DNA from: an uncultured Spirochaetota bacterium
GTDB taxonomy: Bacteria; Spirochaetota; UBA4802; UBA5550
Length of the DNA: 64,000 bases
Direction of reading: 5' to 3'
NCBI GenBank assembly: GCA_937872225.1
Contig: CALMRZ010000012.1
Span: 1 to 64,000 of the forward strand
Both the position numbers and the translations under genes were made by a program. The notes beneath the pieces are model-generated. The model saw only the letters and a list, made by a program, of their open reading frames with translations, made no database searches and was not told the origin of the DNA. This document shows positions 35,968 through 45,726 of this stretch, piece after piece. How positions within the stretch are numbered: position 1 is the stretch's first letter; the number at the start of each line of letters is the position of its first letter.

Positions 35968-38900
35968 TTATTTTTTTTCTGCATTTTGAACCGGCGGATT
36001 GACCGGTTGAGTCCGGCCCCCCTGGGCGGATCCTTCGGCGTTATTATCGGTCTTAATCTCTTCACCGGTTATCGGATCTATCACCGGAAGCGACATTTCA
36101 TCGTCCTTGAGCCGGATTTCATAGGCGCCCTTGCTCACCGGCAGGGGCATTTCAGCGTCCTGTTCCACGTCAGACTCGTTTTTCTGCTCCGGGGTCTCCC
36201 ACTTCCTGCTGTCCTTGTCTATCTGCTGGCGCACTTCCTCGAGGCGGGCCTTGGTGTCAGTGTCGTTCGGGTCAGCGGCCAGCGCCTTTGCGTAATTCTT
36301 TTCCGCCTCGTAGAGATCGCCCTTTTTTTCATGACACATGCCGAGATACCGGTAGATCTGCGGCGTTTTTTCATTCTGCTGCAGGGCCTTATTGAAGTAC
36401 TCGATGGCCTCTTCCGTCTTGCCGCTGGAAAAATAGAGGACGCCCATCTGCATGAGCACCTTCGGGTGGTCTTTATTGATGCGCATCGCCTGCTGCAGAT
36501 AGCTGAAAGACCCCTCAATGTCCTGAAGGGTTATGCAGAGCAGCGCCATCCGGTAATGGGCGTTGAAATTGTCCGGGTTTATCGTCAGCACCGCCCGGTA
36601 CAGCTCCTGCGCATCGAACCATTTTTTGTTCTTTTCAAGATTGAGCGCTATATTGTAGTAATATTTTTCCTTGTATCCCAGCATTTTGAGCACATAGCTC
36701 TGGAGCGTCACCTTGAACTCCGCCTGTTTCTTCAGTTCGAAGAGGAGACGCGTTTCCTCCCGATAGTCCTCCCGGGCCTCGGCCTGTTCCGTTCTTTTCA
36801 GAAGGCTCAGAGCCGCGTCATCGTTCTGGAAAGTTGTGGCCTGCGTCTGAATAAATGCCTGGTCATCAGGGGCCCTATCAATCTGTTCCATGATCATTCT
36901 ATTTTTCGAAAGATAATTATCAATAAATGATTTCTTCAGGCGGACCTTTTCCGGCTTTGCAAGAAACAGAGCGGGGAAAAGCTTCGTCCCCGAGGCTCCG
37001 GGAAGCACTTCCTCCAGCCGCGTCGTGACAAGATGGGAACATACGTGGGATTCATTCATGAATATGCGGTTCAGATCCCCGTGGGAATTGAAAAAACTGA
37101 TAAGCTGTCCGTATTTATCCTCATTGACGGCCAATGCCCCGCCGTCATCGGAGGCGAATATAATCAGCACATTTGAAAAGTAGTACACCGCATGGTTTTT
37201 AAAGGAGCTCCTCAGGTCGGTAAGGGCCCGCGCCAGCAGCTCCCGCCGGCACCCCGGTATGCTGATGACCTGGGCGAATATGCCCTTCCGGTCCATGTGC
37301 TTTTTTACGATTTCATAATATTCCGATGAAAACCTGAAGGCATTCATGTTCTGGTCCAGCAGGTTGGGGATGTCAACGACCGAAAAGAACAAGGTCCTGT
37401 TCTTGTCAGTGAAATGTATTACCGGTCCGCTGTCGGGGACGTAGTTCTGCGTACCGGAAATGGGGAGCCTGTTGTAATCGACGTCCCGGTCTGTCAGCTC
37501 GTCAAGGCAGAGTGAATACTTGAAATACCCTATGACCGGGTTTCTGAAGAACCTCTGGTTCCCGTCAATGAACAGTATCTTCTTTCCTGCCGGGTTGTAC
37601 AGGGCCAGGGGCACCAGGGCCCGCTTGTAATTCCTCACCACGCTGTCTGACACGGAAAACACCGGCTGGCCGTTCATGGTCACCGTGGCTTGGTTCCTGA
37701 TGTAGTCGGCATTGTAGTTTACCGTCCGCAGCTCTTCGAAATTATTCACCCTGGCGGCGTAGGCGTTATTATCGAGCGATATCTTAAAAAAGAGTAGCAT
37801 GAAGATGAACAAAGGGAGAAAAAAAAGCGATATAAAAAAATAGAGCCCTTTCTTGTAGCCCCTGATATCCGTGTTTATGATGCTGATGGCCGGGACAACG
37901 ACATTAATGATCATTATAACGCCTATGATGCCATAAAACCATAAATTGGAGAGATGCATCAGGCAGAGGGCTATAATGACAGGGGCCGGCAGGATCAGCA
38001 TTGAAAATTCCAATACGACCGCGCGTTTGGCATTTTCGTATTGATCGATGACCGCCCTTATGGAATGGTAGAGAAGGAGACCGAGCAGGAACGCCACAGG
38101 CGCAAACAGCAGTATCCCGAAAATAAATTCCGTCTGACTGTTAATGCTCATGAGAAGGACGAGAAACAGAAGAAAAGCGACAGGGAAAAAGGATTCGCCA
38201 TACCGGTACAGGTTGGAGGCCCTGATAAACCGGCCAACTCCATATCCAGCGAGCATGAAGATGAAGAGAAGAAGCAGAAAAGCCAGGTTAACATAGATAA
38301 GATCCCCGTAATACCTGCCGATGCTGGAAAACCCCATATAGGCGTATACGATGGTACATAAAAAAAGCAGGTACGTGAATAATGCCGCGTCGCCCCCCTT
38401 TTGCTTCGATGATATCGTGCCGCTGTCTTTATCCTCCCCTGTCTCCGCTGAATAAAACGGAGCCTGTTGGTAGGGAAGATCGATCAGAAAAGCTGACGGA
38501 ACCAGCAGCAGGGCCAGAGGCATGGCGAAAAGCAGGGGAACGGTGAATGAATAGAACAGGGCAGAAATCAGGAGGCCGGCCGTTATGCCCGACAGCATGA
38601 TCGGGACCAGTCTATCCAGCCCCTGCTGGTTATCAAAGGAATCATTGCAAGAAACTCTAACGGTATAATTAAGCATAATGCCAAAAACCAGTATCACAAT
38701 AAAAAACAGCGCCGGAATCGAATACTTGCACAGGTAAAAAAGGACAAGAAAGAATTCTTGTGATCCAGGCATGAGAAGATTTCTTGTTATATAGAGAAGG
38801 AAAAAAAGGATATATGTCAGTTGTGAAATGATAATTATGGGCCGGTGGTTCCGTTTTTTTGAAAAAAGAAATTTTCCCAGAAGGTTTCCGGCAAACAGAC

Positions 38901-39078
38901 CGCCCATGGCGACAATCGCCACTATTTTTAATGCGGGAGAATAAAAGGAATAATATTTCAGTAAAAAATAAACATCACTGACCAGAATACTCAACAACAT
39001 TAAAGAAAAAAAAGCATTATACTCGAGTATCTTTCTTTGAGAAATATCTGAAAAACGAGATTCTTTCAAAAAACCCAT
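35968..39078 (-). CDS. Polytopic membrane protein with degenerate spermidine-synthase-like domain and TPRs
   Basis: The protein has 1036 residues. About 12 membrane helices fill 15-440. The following soluble part resembles membrane-fused spermidine synthases: ILFIDGNQRFF near 503 corresponds to their substrate-side hairpin, and VVDIPNLL... SSEYYEIVKKHM... GIFAQ near 570-605 to the later part of the fold. The glycine-rich SAM loop (GGGDG) that should lie between is missing, so it is probably not an aminopropyltransferase. C-terminal TPRs (about 830-960; AHYRMALLCITLQD, VLMQMGVLYFSSGK) end in an acidic and Gln-rich tail. It is the upstream neighbour of the 191-residue membrane protein. Confidence 0.75.
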   Translation of the reverse strand: MGFLKESRFSDISQRKILEYNAFFSLMLLSILVSDVYFLLKYYSFYSPALKIVAIVAMGGLFAGNLLGKFLFSKKRNHRPIIIISQLTYILFFLLYITRNLLMPGSQEFFLVLFYLCKYSIPALFFIVILVFGIMLNYTVRVSCNDSFDNQQGLDRLVPIMLSGITAGLLISALFYSFTVPLLFAMPLALLLVPSAFLIDLPYQQAPFYSAETGEDKDSGTISSKQKGGDAALFTYLLFLCTIVYAYMGFSSIGRYYGDLIYVNLAFLLLLFIFMLAGYGVGRFIRASNLYRYGESFFPVAFLLFLVLLMSINSQTEFIFGILLFAPVAFLLGLLLYHSIRAVIDQYENAKRAVVLEFSMLILPAPVIIALCLMHLSNLWFYGIIGVIMIINVVVPAISIINTDIRGYKKGLYFFISLFFLPLFIFMLLFFKISLDNNAYAARVNNFEELRTVNYNADYIRNQATVTMNGQPVFSVSDSVVRNYKRALVPLALYNPAGKKILFIDGNQRFFRNPVIGYFKYSLCLDELTDRDVDYNRLPISGTQNYVPDSGPVIHFTDKNRTLFFSVVDIPNLLDQNMNAFRFSSEYYEIVKKHMDRKGIFAQVISIPGCRRELLARALTDLRSSFKNHAVYYFSNVLIIFASDDGGALAVNEDKYGQLISFFNSHGDLNRIFMNESHVCSHLVTTRLEEVLPGASGTKLFPALFLAKPEKVRLKKSFIDNYLSKNRMIMEQIDRAPDDQAFIQTQATTFQNDDAALSLLKRTEQAEAREDYREETRLLFELKKQAEFKVTLQSYVLKMLGYKEKYYYNIALNLEKNKKWFDAQELYRAVLTINPDNFNAHYRMALLCITLQDIEGSFSYLQQAMRINKDHPKVLMQMGVLYFSSGKTEEAIEYFNKALQQNEKTPQIYRYLGMCHEKKGDLYEAEKNYAKALAADPNDTDTKARLEEVRQQIDKDSRKWETPEQKNESDVEQDAEMPLPVSKGAYEIRLKDDEMSLPVIDPITGEEIKTDNNAEGSAQGGRTQPVNPPVQNAEKK

Positions 39079-39504
39079 GAGTATCAGTCTACCTCAATTC
39101 AAATAAATAGATTTTCATTATAAAATCGGTAAATTGCACGAAATATTCAACCAGTATATTTTGAAATAACAATACGTAATAAAAAAAATGTCTAATTTTT
39201 GATATTTATTCTGAAAAGGATAAAATTGTTTGATTTTAATGAAATGTTACTTTCATGAATTTGATCTTTGATACATAATAAAGCAATATATTATAAAAAA
39301 ATTAAAAAGTACTAACGTAAAATTTCAATATTCCGACAATTTGATTAGGAAAAAAACGCAAAAAAATCATAAATATGTTAAATTATTATAATATATCACA
39401 ATAATAGATAATAATCGTCTTTAAACGTCTTTAAAAGCATTTAATCGACATCAATTTATATCCCCCCTGAACCGAATCTGTACCTGTGAGGTGAAAGCCG
39501 AACA
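39079..39504. other. AT-rich intergenic region upstream of flaB
   Basis: This stretch of over 400 nt is much richer in A and T than the rest of the window and has no credible gene. It lies between the divergent membrane-TPR gene and flaB and must hold both promoters. I looked for a flagellar sigma-28 promoter and found no site with acceptable spacing. Long A and T tracts suggest intrinsic bending or binding by nucleoid proteins. Confidence 0.6.
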
Positions 39505-39546
39505 GGCTGGCAAGGACGCCAGCCGCGGGAGATTCAGGGAGGAATC
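39505..39546 (+). promoter_or_regulatory. Two GGA-loop hairpins in the first flaB leader (CsrA-like sites)
   Basis: Hairpin 1, 39505-39524: a perfect 7-bp stem GGCTGGC/GCCAGCC with loop AAGGAC. Hairpin 2, 39531-39546: a perfect 5-bp stem GATTC/GAATC with loop AGGGAG, which contains the Shine-Dalgarno sequence itself; the ATG is at 39550. GGA in a hairpin loop is the known recognition feature of CsrA, and a pair of sites with one on the RBS is the known layout of flagellin control in Bacillus. Binding here is inferred. Confidence 0.5.
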
Positions 39547-39549
39547 TTA

Positions 39550-40395
39550 ATGATCATCAATCACAACCTAGCTGCCATTAACGCCAACCGAGCCCTGAAA
39601 TTTCAGCATTGGAACGTGGACCATTCAATGGAGAAGCTTTCCTCCGGCATGAGGATCAACCGCGCCGGGGATGACGCCTCGGGTCTTGCCGTATCGGAAA
39701 AAATGAGATCACAGATCATGGGACTCCGCCAGGCGGAACGGAACACCGAGGACGGCATGTCCCTCATCCAGACGGCCGAAGGATATCTCCAGGAAGTCAA
39801 TGACATCATCCAGCGCATGAGGGTCCTGGCCGTGCAATCTTCCCACGGCATCTACACGCAGGAAGACCGGCAGTATATTCAGGTGGAAATATCGGAATTG
39901 GTCGACGAAGTCGACCGGATCGCCTCCCAAGCCGAATTCAACAAAATGAAGCTCCTGCTGGGCGATTTTTCGAGGATTAACGCGAAAGCTTCCATGTGGT
40001 TCCACATGGGCCCCAACATGCACCAGCGCGAGCGTGTTTTCATCCAGACCATGACCGCCATCGGCCTCGGGATACGGGACTTCATCGGCAGGCCGATCAG
40101 CCTTTCCACGGCGGATTTTGCGAACCGGAGCATCGGCATCTTTGACGAGGCCATCCATATCATTTCGAAACAACGGGCCGACCTGGGCGCCTATTACAAC
40201 CGCCTCGAGCACGCGGCGAAAGGCCTCATGAACGCCTACGAAAACACCCAGGCGTCGGAAAGCCGGATCCGCGACGCCGACATGGCGGAGATAACGGTCG
40301 ACTTGACGAAAGATTTGATTCTGGTCCAGAGCGGCACCGCGATGCTGTCCCAGGCGAACAACAAGTCCGGGACCATTCTGGAACTTTTGCGTTAG
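39550..40395 (+). CDS. flaB: Periplasmic flagellar core flagellin FlaB, first copy
   Basis: The protein has 281 residues, the spirochaete FlaB size without a variable central domain. The N-terminus [18 protein letters not shown], the [23 protein letters not shown] block and the spirochaete-specific [16 protein letters not shown] segment are all present. The C-terminus has the [10 protein letters not shown] and [10 protein letters not shown] helices for self-assembly. FlaB forms the core of the periplasmic flagellum, exported by the flagellar type III system. A second copy follows 237 nt later. Here the C-terminus is slightly different ([12 protein letters not shown]). The leader carries two GGA-loop hairpins. 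Confidence 0.97.
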   Translation: MIINHNLAAINANRALKFQHWNVDHSMEKLSSGMRINRAGDDASGLAVSEKMRSQIMGLRQAERNTEDGMSLIQTAEGYLQEVNDIIQRMRVLAVQSSHGIYTQEDRQYIQVEISELVDEVDRIASQAEFNKMKLLLGDFSRINAKASMWFHMGPNMHQRERVFIQTMTAIGLGIRDFIGRPISLSTADFANRSIGIFDEAIHIISKQRADLGAYYNRLEHAAKGLMNAYENTQASESRIRDADMAEITVDLTKDLILVQSGTAMLSQANNKSGTILELLR

Positions 40396-40426
40396 GATTA
40401 TAGTGGTTTATAATCATATTTTTGTT

Positions 40427-40448
40427 CCGCCGGCCGTGGAGCCGGCGG
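40427..40448 (+). terminator. GC-rich hairpin between the two flaB genes
   Basis: A perfect 8-bp stem CCGCCGGC/GCCGGCGG with a 6-nt CGTGGA loop starts 31 nt after the first flaB stop. No T run follows, so it may attenuate read-through or protect the 3' end rather than terminate fully. Confidence 0.45.
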
Positions 40449-40587
40449 GACAGGCTCTTTGAAAACTCCGGAACACACGATACCGACATTGCCGCAAGCA
40501 TGTTTGTCTAGACTTAGATACTCATGGTTGCAGCAATGCAACAACAGGTATTCCCTGCAAAAAAAACAATAACCTGGTAATCAAAAA

Positions 40588-40623
40588 TCCTGATAAGGAG
40601 ATCAGGAAAAGTAAACAAAGGAG
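40588..40623 (+). promoter_or_regulatory. GGA-loop hairpin and RBS in the second flaB leader (CsrA-like sites)
   Basis: A perfect 7-bp stem TCCTGAT/ATCAGGA (40588-40607) presents the loop AAGGAG. The Shine-Dalgarno AAAGGAG at 40617-40623 supplies a second GGA, and the ATG is at 40633. The stem sequence differs completely from that of the first flaB leader while the AAGGA loop is kept. Farther up, 40527-40542 is another small hairpin with a GCAA tetraloop. Confidence 0.5.
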
Positions 40624-40632
40624 TGTTAGACT

Positions 40633-41484
40633 ATGATAATCAATCACAACATGAGTGCGATCAACTCCAACAGAGCGTTGAAGTTCAAGCACTGGGACGT
40701 TAACAAATCAATGGAGAAGCTGTCCTCCGGCATGAGGATCAACCGGGCCGGTGACGACGCTTCCGGACTCGCGGTATCTGAAAAGATGCGGACCCAGATA
40801 CAGGGCCTGCGGCAGGCGGAACGGAACACCGAAGACGGCATGTCCTTCATCCAGACTGCGGAAGGGTATCTCGACAACACATCGGCACTGCTTCAGCGGA
40901 TCCGGGTGCTGGCTGTTCAGTCGTCCAACGGCATCTACACCCAGGAAGACCGTCAGCTCATCCAGGTCGAAGTTTCTGCCCTGGTTGACGAGGTCGACCG
41001 GATCGCTTCTCAGGCTGAGTTCAACAAGTTCAAGCTTCTGCTCGGCGATTACGCCCGGACCAATCCGAAAGCCTCGATGTGGTTCCATATGGGCGCCAAC
41101 ATGCACCAGCGTGAGCGCGTCTATATCGGCACCATGACGGCCGAAGGGTTGAACCTGAGGGAACGGACCGGCAGATTCCTGGTGAATCTCAGCACCGCAG
41201 AAGGCTCGAACAAGGCCATCGGCCTCATTGACGACTCTCTGCACAAGATTGCGAAACAGAGGGCCGACCTTGGCGCCTATTACAACCGCCTTGAGTTTAC
41301 TGCGAAAGGTCTGATGAACGCCTACGAAAATATACAGGCATCTGAAAGCCGCATAAGGGATGCCGACATGGCGGAACAAATGGTTGATCTGTCCAAGGAT
41401 CAGATACTCGTACAGAGTGGTACTGCAATGCTGGCTCAGGCGAATCTGAAAACAAGGACGATGTTACAACTTCTCGGTGGTTAA
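40633..41484 (+). CDS. flaB: Periplasmic flagellar core flagellin FlaB, second copy
   Basis: The protein has 283 residues and is strongly similar over its full length to the first copy, with differences concentrated around residues 170-215 and at the C-terminus ([12 protein letters not shown]). [39 protein letters not shown] and [15 protein letters not shown] are typical of spirochaete FlaB. The RBS AAAGGAG is strong. Spirochaetes often carry several FlaB proteins in the same filament. An intrinsic terminator follows 46 nt downstream. Confidence 0.97.
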   Translation: MIINHNMSAINSNRALKFKHWDVNKSMEKLSSGMRINRAGDDASGLAVSEKMRTQIQGLRQAERNTEDGMSFIQTAEGYLDNTSALLQRIRVLAVQSSNGIYTQEDRQLIQVEVSALVDEVDRIASQAEFNKFKLLLGDYARTNPKASMWFHMGANMHQRERVYIGTMTAEGLNLRERTGRFLVNLSTAEGSNKAIGLIDDSLHKIAKQRADLGAYYNRLEFTAKGLMNAYENIQASESRIRDADMAEQMVDLSKDQILVQSGTAMLAQANLKTRTMLQLLGG

Positions 41485-41530
41485 TAGACACAAATTAGCT
41501 GAACTGCAAAAGGGAATACCACCAAACACA

Positions 41531-41557
41531 AACCCGCTCGAAAGAGCGGGTTTTTTA
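41531..41557 (+). terminator. Intrinsic terminator after the second flaB gene
   Basis: A perfect 9-bp stem AACCCGCTC/GAGCGGGTT with a GAAA tetraloop is followed by a run of T. It is 46 nt behind the flaB stop. Confidence 0.92.
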
Positions 41558-41648
41558 TTGGCCGGGCGGACGGTTGACGGGAACGGATTACGCGAAATCG
41601 CATTTTTTGCCTGGCGATCATGCAAGAAACGTTATATTTGATTTATGA

Positions 41649-41945
41649 TCAGGCGATCGCGTCGAAGAAAGACCCTGGCTGAATGCCACAGGCCGCTGCG
41701 CGCAGCGTTCCTGCCGGGGAATACTCTTTCTGGGGATTATCTTTCATCATGGCCAGGAGCCGGTCATGGTCTTCCGGGGTGGGTTTAGAATAGGCAATGT
41801 TGGATTCGGTTCTCCGCGTGACGCCATGGATATCCTCCACTTTCCCCGCGTTATACAGGGGCCACACAAAAAACTTTTCCGATGCAATCCTGTTATTCAA
41901 CGGATTCGCGAAACCTATTTCGGCCAGGCCGGCGGAAATCCTCAT
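41649..41945 (-). CDS. Short hypothetical protein, possibly a gene remnant
   Basis: This open frame of 98 residues has GC-rich third positions on the minus strand and a plausible soluble composition (for example PTPEDHDRLLAMMKDNP and a terminal GSFFDAIA). There is no clear RBS at its first codon, and its N-terminal part is less convincing. The neighbouring plus-strand frame ending at 42094 reads NDDATVLAIIKSFIAYGADPKLTD-like sequence in two pieces, similar in rhythm to the end of an ankyrin repeat but with no start. Both look like leftovers of degraded genes. No function can be assigned. Confidence 0.35.
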   Translation of the reverse strand: MRISAGLAEIGFANPLNNRIASEKFFVWPLYNAGKVEDIHGVTRRTESNIAYSKPTPEDHDRLLAMMKDNPQKEYSPAGTLRAAACGIQPGSFFDAIA

Positions 41946-42083
41946 ATAACCTTTATCGGCAGAACGGCGGGAATACTTTACAGAAAAAGCATGTCCGGGA
42001 CAATGCCCCCTGTAAGCTCAACGATGATGCGACGGTGCTGGCGATTATCAAAAGTTTCATTGCTTACGGTGCAGACCCGAAAC

Positions 42084-43244
42084 TTACGGATTGACCGTAA
42101 CGATCCAGCCTCGCCCCTCCAGAACTGCTGCGTCTGCAAGTCCATCGGCCGAGGGCCGAGCGTTGCCGCTGCCGCCGGTATTGACCTCAAGCGTGATCCA
42201 CGACGGCACATTCGCCGTCGAGCGTCCGAGCTCAACAAGGGTATGCAGGATATAATCAACGGACGCCTGGTTGAGAAAGTTGCTCGACACGTTGAGATTC
42301 ACAACCTGGCTGCACCCGTCAATGTTGATCGACGTTAGATTGTTCCTGGACAGATCGATAAAGGAGTAACCGGACGGACCGCTCAGGGCGTCCTTGAAAT
42401 TTGCCGAGGTATAGTTATTGCCCGACGCAAGGATTGAAATACCGCCGGCGGACGGCGTGGTGATGGCAAATTCCCCGGTCTGGTTGTCATTCCAGATGTA
42501 AAGCTCCTTGATATTGGGAAACCGGCCCATATCTGCGAAGAGGTTTTTTTCCGTTATCTGGGGATTGTCGCGCACGCAGACATGCCTGAGGTGGGCGCCG
42601 ATCGAACCGAAATGTATCGTGGCATAGCTGTTGAGCGCGGCACGAAGGTCTTCGAGCGCGGGGCTCCCCGACAGATTGAGCGAATGGAGATTGCAATCCT
42701 CGAAGCAGGCCCTTTTAAGCGCCGGGGTGTTTGCCAGGTTCACGCTCTCAAGCGAATTGGAACAATAACATTCAATTGTGTCGATCTGTATGAAATTGCT
42801 GAAATCCAGCCGGGAGATGCCGTTATATGAAGAGCACCACTGGCGCAAGGTCGGGGCCACCGCCCGCAGCCCGGTGACCCCTGTCACATGCTGGTCCGGT
42901 ACAAACTCAATGGAGGGACTGCCGCCGTCACCTCCGTCGTAGCCGATGTTGATCCGGGTTACCGCGCTCCAGGGGATCACCATGAGCCGATTCTTCCGCT
43001 CAGCCGGAGACCCGTAATCTTTCACCGGCGCCGCGATATCGCTCGTTGTGCCGTCGTCCCATGTCCAGAGAATTCTGGGCGAACCTTCAACGGTAATGAC
43101 AGGCGCAAAGGAGGAACCTGAGGTGGTAAAAACGATTTCCGGAATAACAAGGGGAGGCAGGGAAGATTTGCTATTATTGCAGTCGATGGTCAGAACCGAC
43201 ACCACCGCGATCAGGGCCACACCGCACCTTATTCGTTTCATCAT
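42084..43244 (-). CDS. Leucine-rich-repeat-like surface lipoprotein
   Basis: The product has 386 residues from the ATG at 43244 (GGAG about ten bases upstream; a TTG three codons earlier is also open). The signal peptide ends in VLTIDC, an acceptable spirochaetal lipobox. The mature part starts with a WTWDDG segment that resembles the PKD-like or bacterial Ig-like entry modules. It then carries irregular LRR units with Cys or Asn positions: LESVNLANTPALKRACFEDC, LHSLNLSGSPALEDL and IDLSRNNLTSINIDG. Such BspA/internalin-like repeats usually bind host or surface ligands. The target is unknown. Confidence 0.75.
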   Translation of the reverse strand: MMKRIRCGVALIAVVSVLTIDCNNSKSSLPPLVIPEIVFTTSGSSFAPVITVEGSPRILWTWDDGTTSDIAAPVKDYGSPAERKNRLMVIPWSAVTRINIGYDGGDGGSPSIEFVPDQHVTGVTGLRAVAPTLRQWCSSYNGISRLDFSNFIQIDTIECYCSNSLESVNLANTPALKRACFEDCNLHSLNLSGSPALEDLRAALNSYATIHFGSIGAHLRHVCVRDNPQITEKNLFADMGRFPNIKELYIWNDNQTGEFAITTPSAGGISILASGNNYTSANFKDALSGPSGYSFIDLSRNNLTSINIDGCSQVVNLNVSSNFLNQASVDYILHTLVELGRSTANVPSWITLEVNTGGSGNARPSADGLADAAVLEGRGWIVTVNP

Positions 43245-43700
43245 CTGATACAATCTCCGGATATATGATCATTTCCCTCGGATACCACGTGATGCCATAT
43301 GCCGTACTTGTCGGATATCGCGATATATCTGTCAATAAAAAGAACAATCAGGCATACGTTTCTCTCCACCCGGTGAACGCGGGAAACCGCTGATGATTCA
43401 TGGTCATCCAAACCGCCAGTCAAGCGGCTTACCTGTACCGGATCATGAGAATCAACAAGCAATCACCTATTGCTCATGTTCCCTGTCACCCGCAGGTGCA
43501 AAAACAGGGGGTGGATTCCACGTAGTATCGGTTTAGGAACTTGCAATGGATAGGACCGGTTCTTTATTGTTATTTGATGCCTTATCGGGACTGCGCCTGC
43601 AGTGACACCGTTGGCGATAGCATTAAAAAAGTACTTGAAAAGAAACACCGCAAAAATCAACTTGATGTCATCCTAATTCGTATTCTTAGAGGCGGTTACC
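43245..43700. other. Intergenic region without a credible gene
   Basis: This gap of about 455 nt separates the LRR lipoprotein gene and aconitase, which are divergent, so it should contain both promoters. Short frames exist on both strands, but none has an RBS with coding-like third positions over its length. I found no strong hairpin or repeat. Confidence 0.5.
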
Positions 43701-45635
43701 ATGGGACATTCAGTTTGCTATAAAATCCTCTCCGAACATATTGTTGAAGGTACCCTTGCCCCGGGAAATGAAATCGGCATCCGCATTGACCAGACCCTGA
43801 CCCAGGACGCCACCGGCACCATGGCATACCTGCAGTTTGAGGCCCTGGGAATTCCAAAGGTCAAGACCGAGCTGTCCGTCTCCTATGTGGACCACAACAC
43901 CATACAGATGGGCTTCGAGAACGCCGACGACCACCTCTACCTCCAGACCATGAATGCCAATTTCGGCATCTATCATTCAAAAGCGGGCAACGGCATCTGC
44001 CACCAGGTACACCTCGAGCGCTTCGGCAGGCCCGGCGCCACGCTCCTTGGCTCCGACAGCCACACCCCCACCGGGGGCGGCATCGGCATGATAGCCATCG
44101 GCGCCGGCGGCCTCGACGTGGCCGTTGCCATGGGCGGGGGCCCCTTCTACCTGACGGCCCCGCGGGTCGTCAACGTGCGCCTTGCCGGGAAGCTCCGCCC
44201 CTGGGTTTCCGCAAAGGACGTGATACTCACGGTCCTCGGCATCCTCACCACCAGGGGAAACGTGGGAACGGTGCTGGAATACACCGGCGAAGGCATAGCA
44301 ACCCTGACGGTCCCCGAGCGCGCCACCATCACCAACATGGGCGCGGAGCTGGGCGTAACCACGTCCGTCTTCCCCAGCGATGGCATCACGCGCCAGTTCC
44401 TGAAGGCGCAGGAGAGGGAGGATTCGTGGCGCCAGCTTCTGCCGGACCACGACGCCGTCTATGACCGCATCATTGACGTCGATCTTTCATCGGTGGAGCC
44501 TCTGGCGGCCTGTCCCCATTCGCCGGACAACATCAGGAAAATGTCGGAGCTGAAAGGCACACCGGTGCAGCAGGTGGCCATCGGCAGCTGCACCAATTCG
44601 TCCTACAAGGACCTCATGACCGTGGCGAGCATCCTCAGGGGAAAGAAAGTCGCATCCGGCACCAGCTTTATCGTCGCACCGGGGTCGCGGCAGGTATTTG
44701 AAATGATTGCCCGCAACGGCGCCCTCGCCGACATCATCGCCAGCGGCGCCCGCGTCATGGAATCCTCCTGCGGGTTCTGCATCGGCGCCGGCCAGGCGCC
44801 GCCGACCAACGGCGTCTCCCTCAGGACCAACAACCGCAACTTCGAGGGAAGGTCGGGGACCGCATCGGGGCAGGTATACCTGGTAAGTCCCGAGACCGCG
44901 GCCCTCTCGGCGATAGCGGGGGAAATGGTCAATCCCCTGGATTATCCCGCGCAGGAATTTCCCTTTGTTGCCATGCCGGACCGGTTCCGCATTGACGACT
45001 CGATGGTCCTGCCCCCGGCCGGGACACCGGTGACGATCATCCGTGGCCCCAACATCGGCGAACCGCCCTACACCTCCCCCCTCCCTGATGAACTGACATG
45101 CGTCGTCGGCCTGAAGGTGGGGGACAAGATCACGACGGACCATATCATGCCGGCGGGCCAGCGGCTGAAGTACCGTTCAAACATACCCGCCTATGCCCGT
45201 TATGTCTTTGAGAACGTCGATCCCGAATTTTCCAGCCGGGCCCTGGCGGACAGGGAGAAGGGACTTTTTACCGCCATTGTCGGCGGCGCCAGCTACGGCC
45301 AGGGATCGAGCCGCGAGCATGCGGCCATCTGTCCCATGCATCTCGGCGTCCGCCTGGTGATGGCGAAATCATTCGAGCGAATCCATTCTGACAACCTGAT
45401 CAATTTCGGCATCATTCCCCTCGTTTTTAAAAACGCCGGGGACTATGACAGAATCAAGGCAGGCGACAGCCTCGAAATAACAAAACTGCGCACCCTGGTC
45501 ATGGAAGCTGAGACCATTCCGGTCACCATAGGCGGCTCCCCGTATGACTTTACCCTTGCCCTGTCGCAGCGCCAGCGGGCCATTCTCATTGAAGGCGGGC
45601 TCCTGAACTATACGAAGAAAAAATTCGGGGCATGA
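43701..45635 (+). CDS. acn: Aconitate hydratase (short, about 640-residue type)
   Basis: The enzyme has 644 residues and interconverts citrate and isocitrate in the TCA cycle. The three 4Fe-4S cysteines are visible in GSCTNSS and in SSCGFCIG. Substrate and cluster loops LLGSDSHTPTGGG and GASYGQGSSREHAA are complete. The length matches the single-chain short form described from Aquifex and Thermotoga rather than the 850-900-residue AcnA or AcnB. The ATG has GAGGCGG upstream. It stands alone, followed after 91 nt by a Cys-cluster protein. Confidence 0.95.
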   Translation: MGHSVCYKILSEHIVEGTLAPGNEIGIRIDQTLTQDATGTMAYLQFEALGIPKVKTELSVSYVDHNTIQMGFENADDHLYLQTMNANFGIYHSKAGNGICHQVHLERFGRPGATLLGSDSHTPTGGGIGMIAIGAGGLDVAVAMGGGPFYLTAPRVVNVRLAGKLRPWVSAKDVILTVLGILTTRGNVGTVLEYTGEGIATLTVPERATITNMGAELGVTTSVFPSDGITRQFLKAQEREDSWRQLLPDHDAVYDRIIDVDLSSVEPLAACPHSPDNIRKMSELKGTPVQQVAIGSCTNSSYKDLMTVASILRGKKVASGTSFIVAPGSRQVFEMIARNGALADIIASGARVMESSCGFCIGAGQAPPTNGVSLRTNNRNFEGRSGTASGQVYLVSPETAALSAIAGEMVNPLDYPAQEFPFVAMPDRFRIDDSMVLPPAGTPVTIIRGPNIGEPPYTSPLPDELTCVVGLKVGDKITTDHIMPAGQRLKYRSNIPAYARYVFENVDPEFSSRALADREKGLFTAIVGGASYGQGSSREHAAICPMHLGVRLVMAKSFERIHSDNLINFGIIPLVFKNAGDYDRIKAGDSLEITKLRTLVMEAETIPVTIGGSPYDFTLALSQRQRAILIEGGLLNYTKKKFGA

Positions 45636-45726
45636 GGGCAACACGCCAGCTTCGATCGCATCCCGTTAATGAAAATCAGGTCCGCCGTCCCCCCCAACCA
45701 GGAATGGACGGCGTAAGGTATCCTTG

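Noticed and set aside
39079-39549. A sigma-28 flagellar promoter upstream of flaB
   Set aside because: TAAA and CGACAT-like pieces are present, but none have the required spacing. The AT-richness makes chance matches likely.
43245-43700. Small genes between the LRR lipoprotein and aconitase
   Set aside because: The short frames lack an RBS and coding-like composition. A weak resemblance of one piece to a VOC-fold tail was too slight to report.
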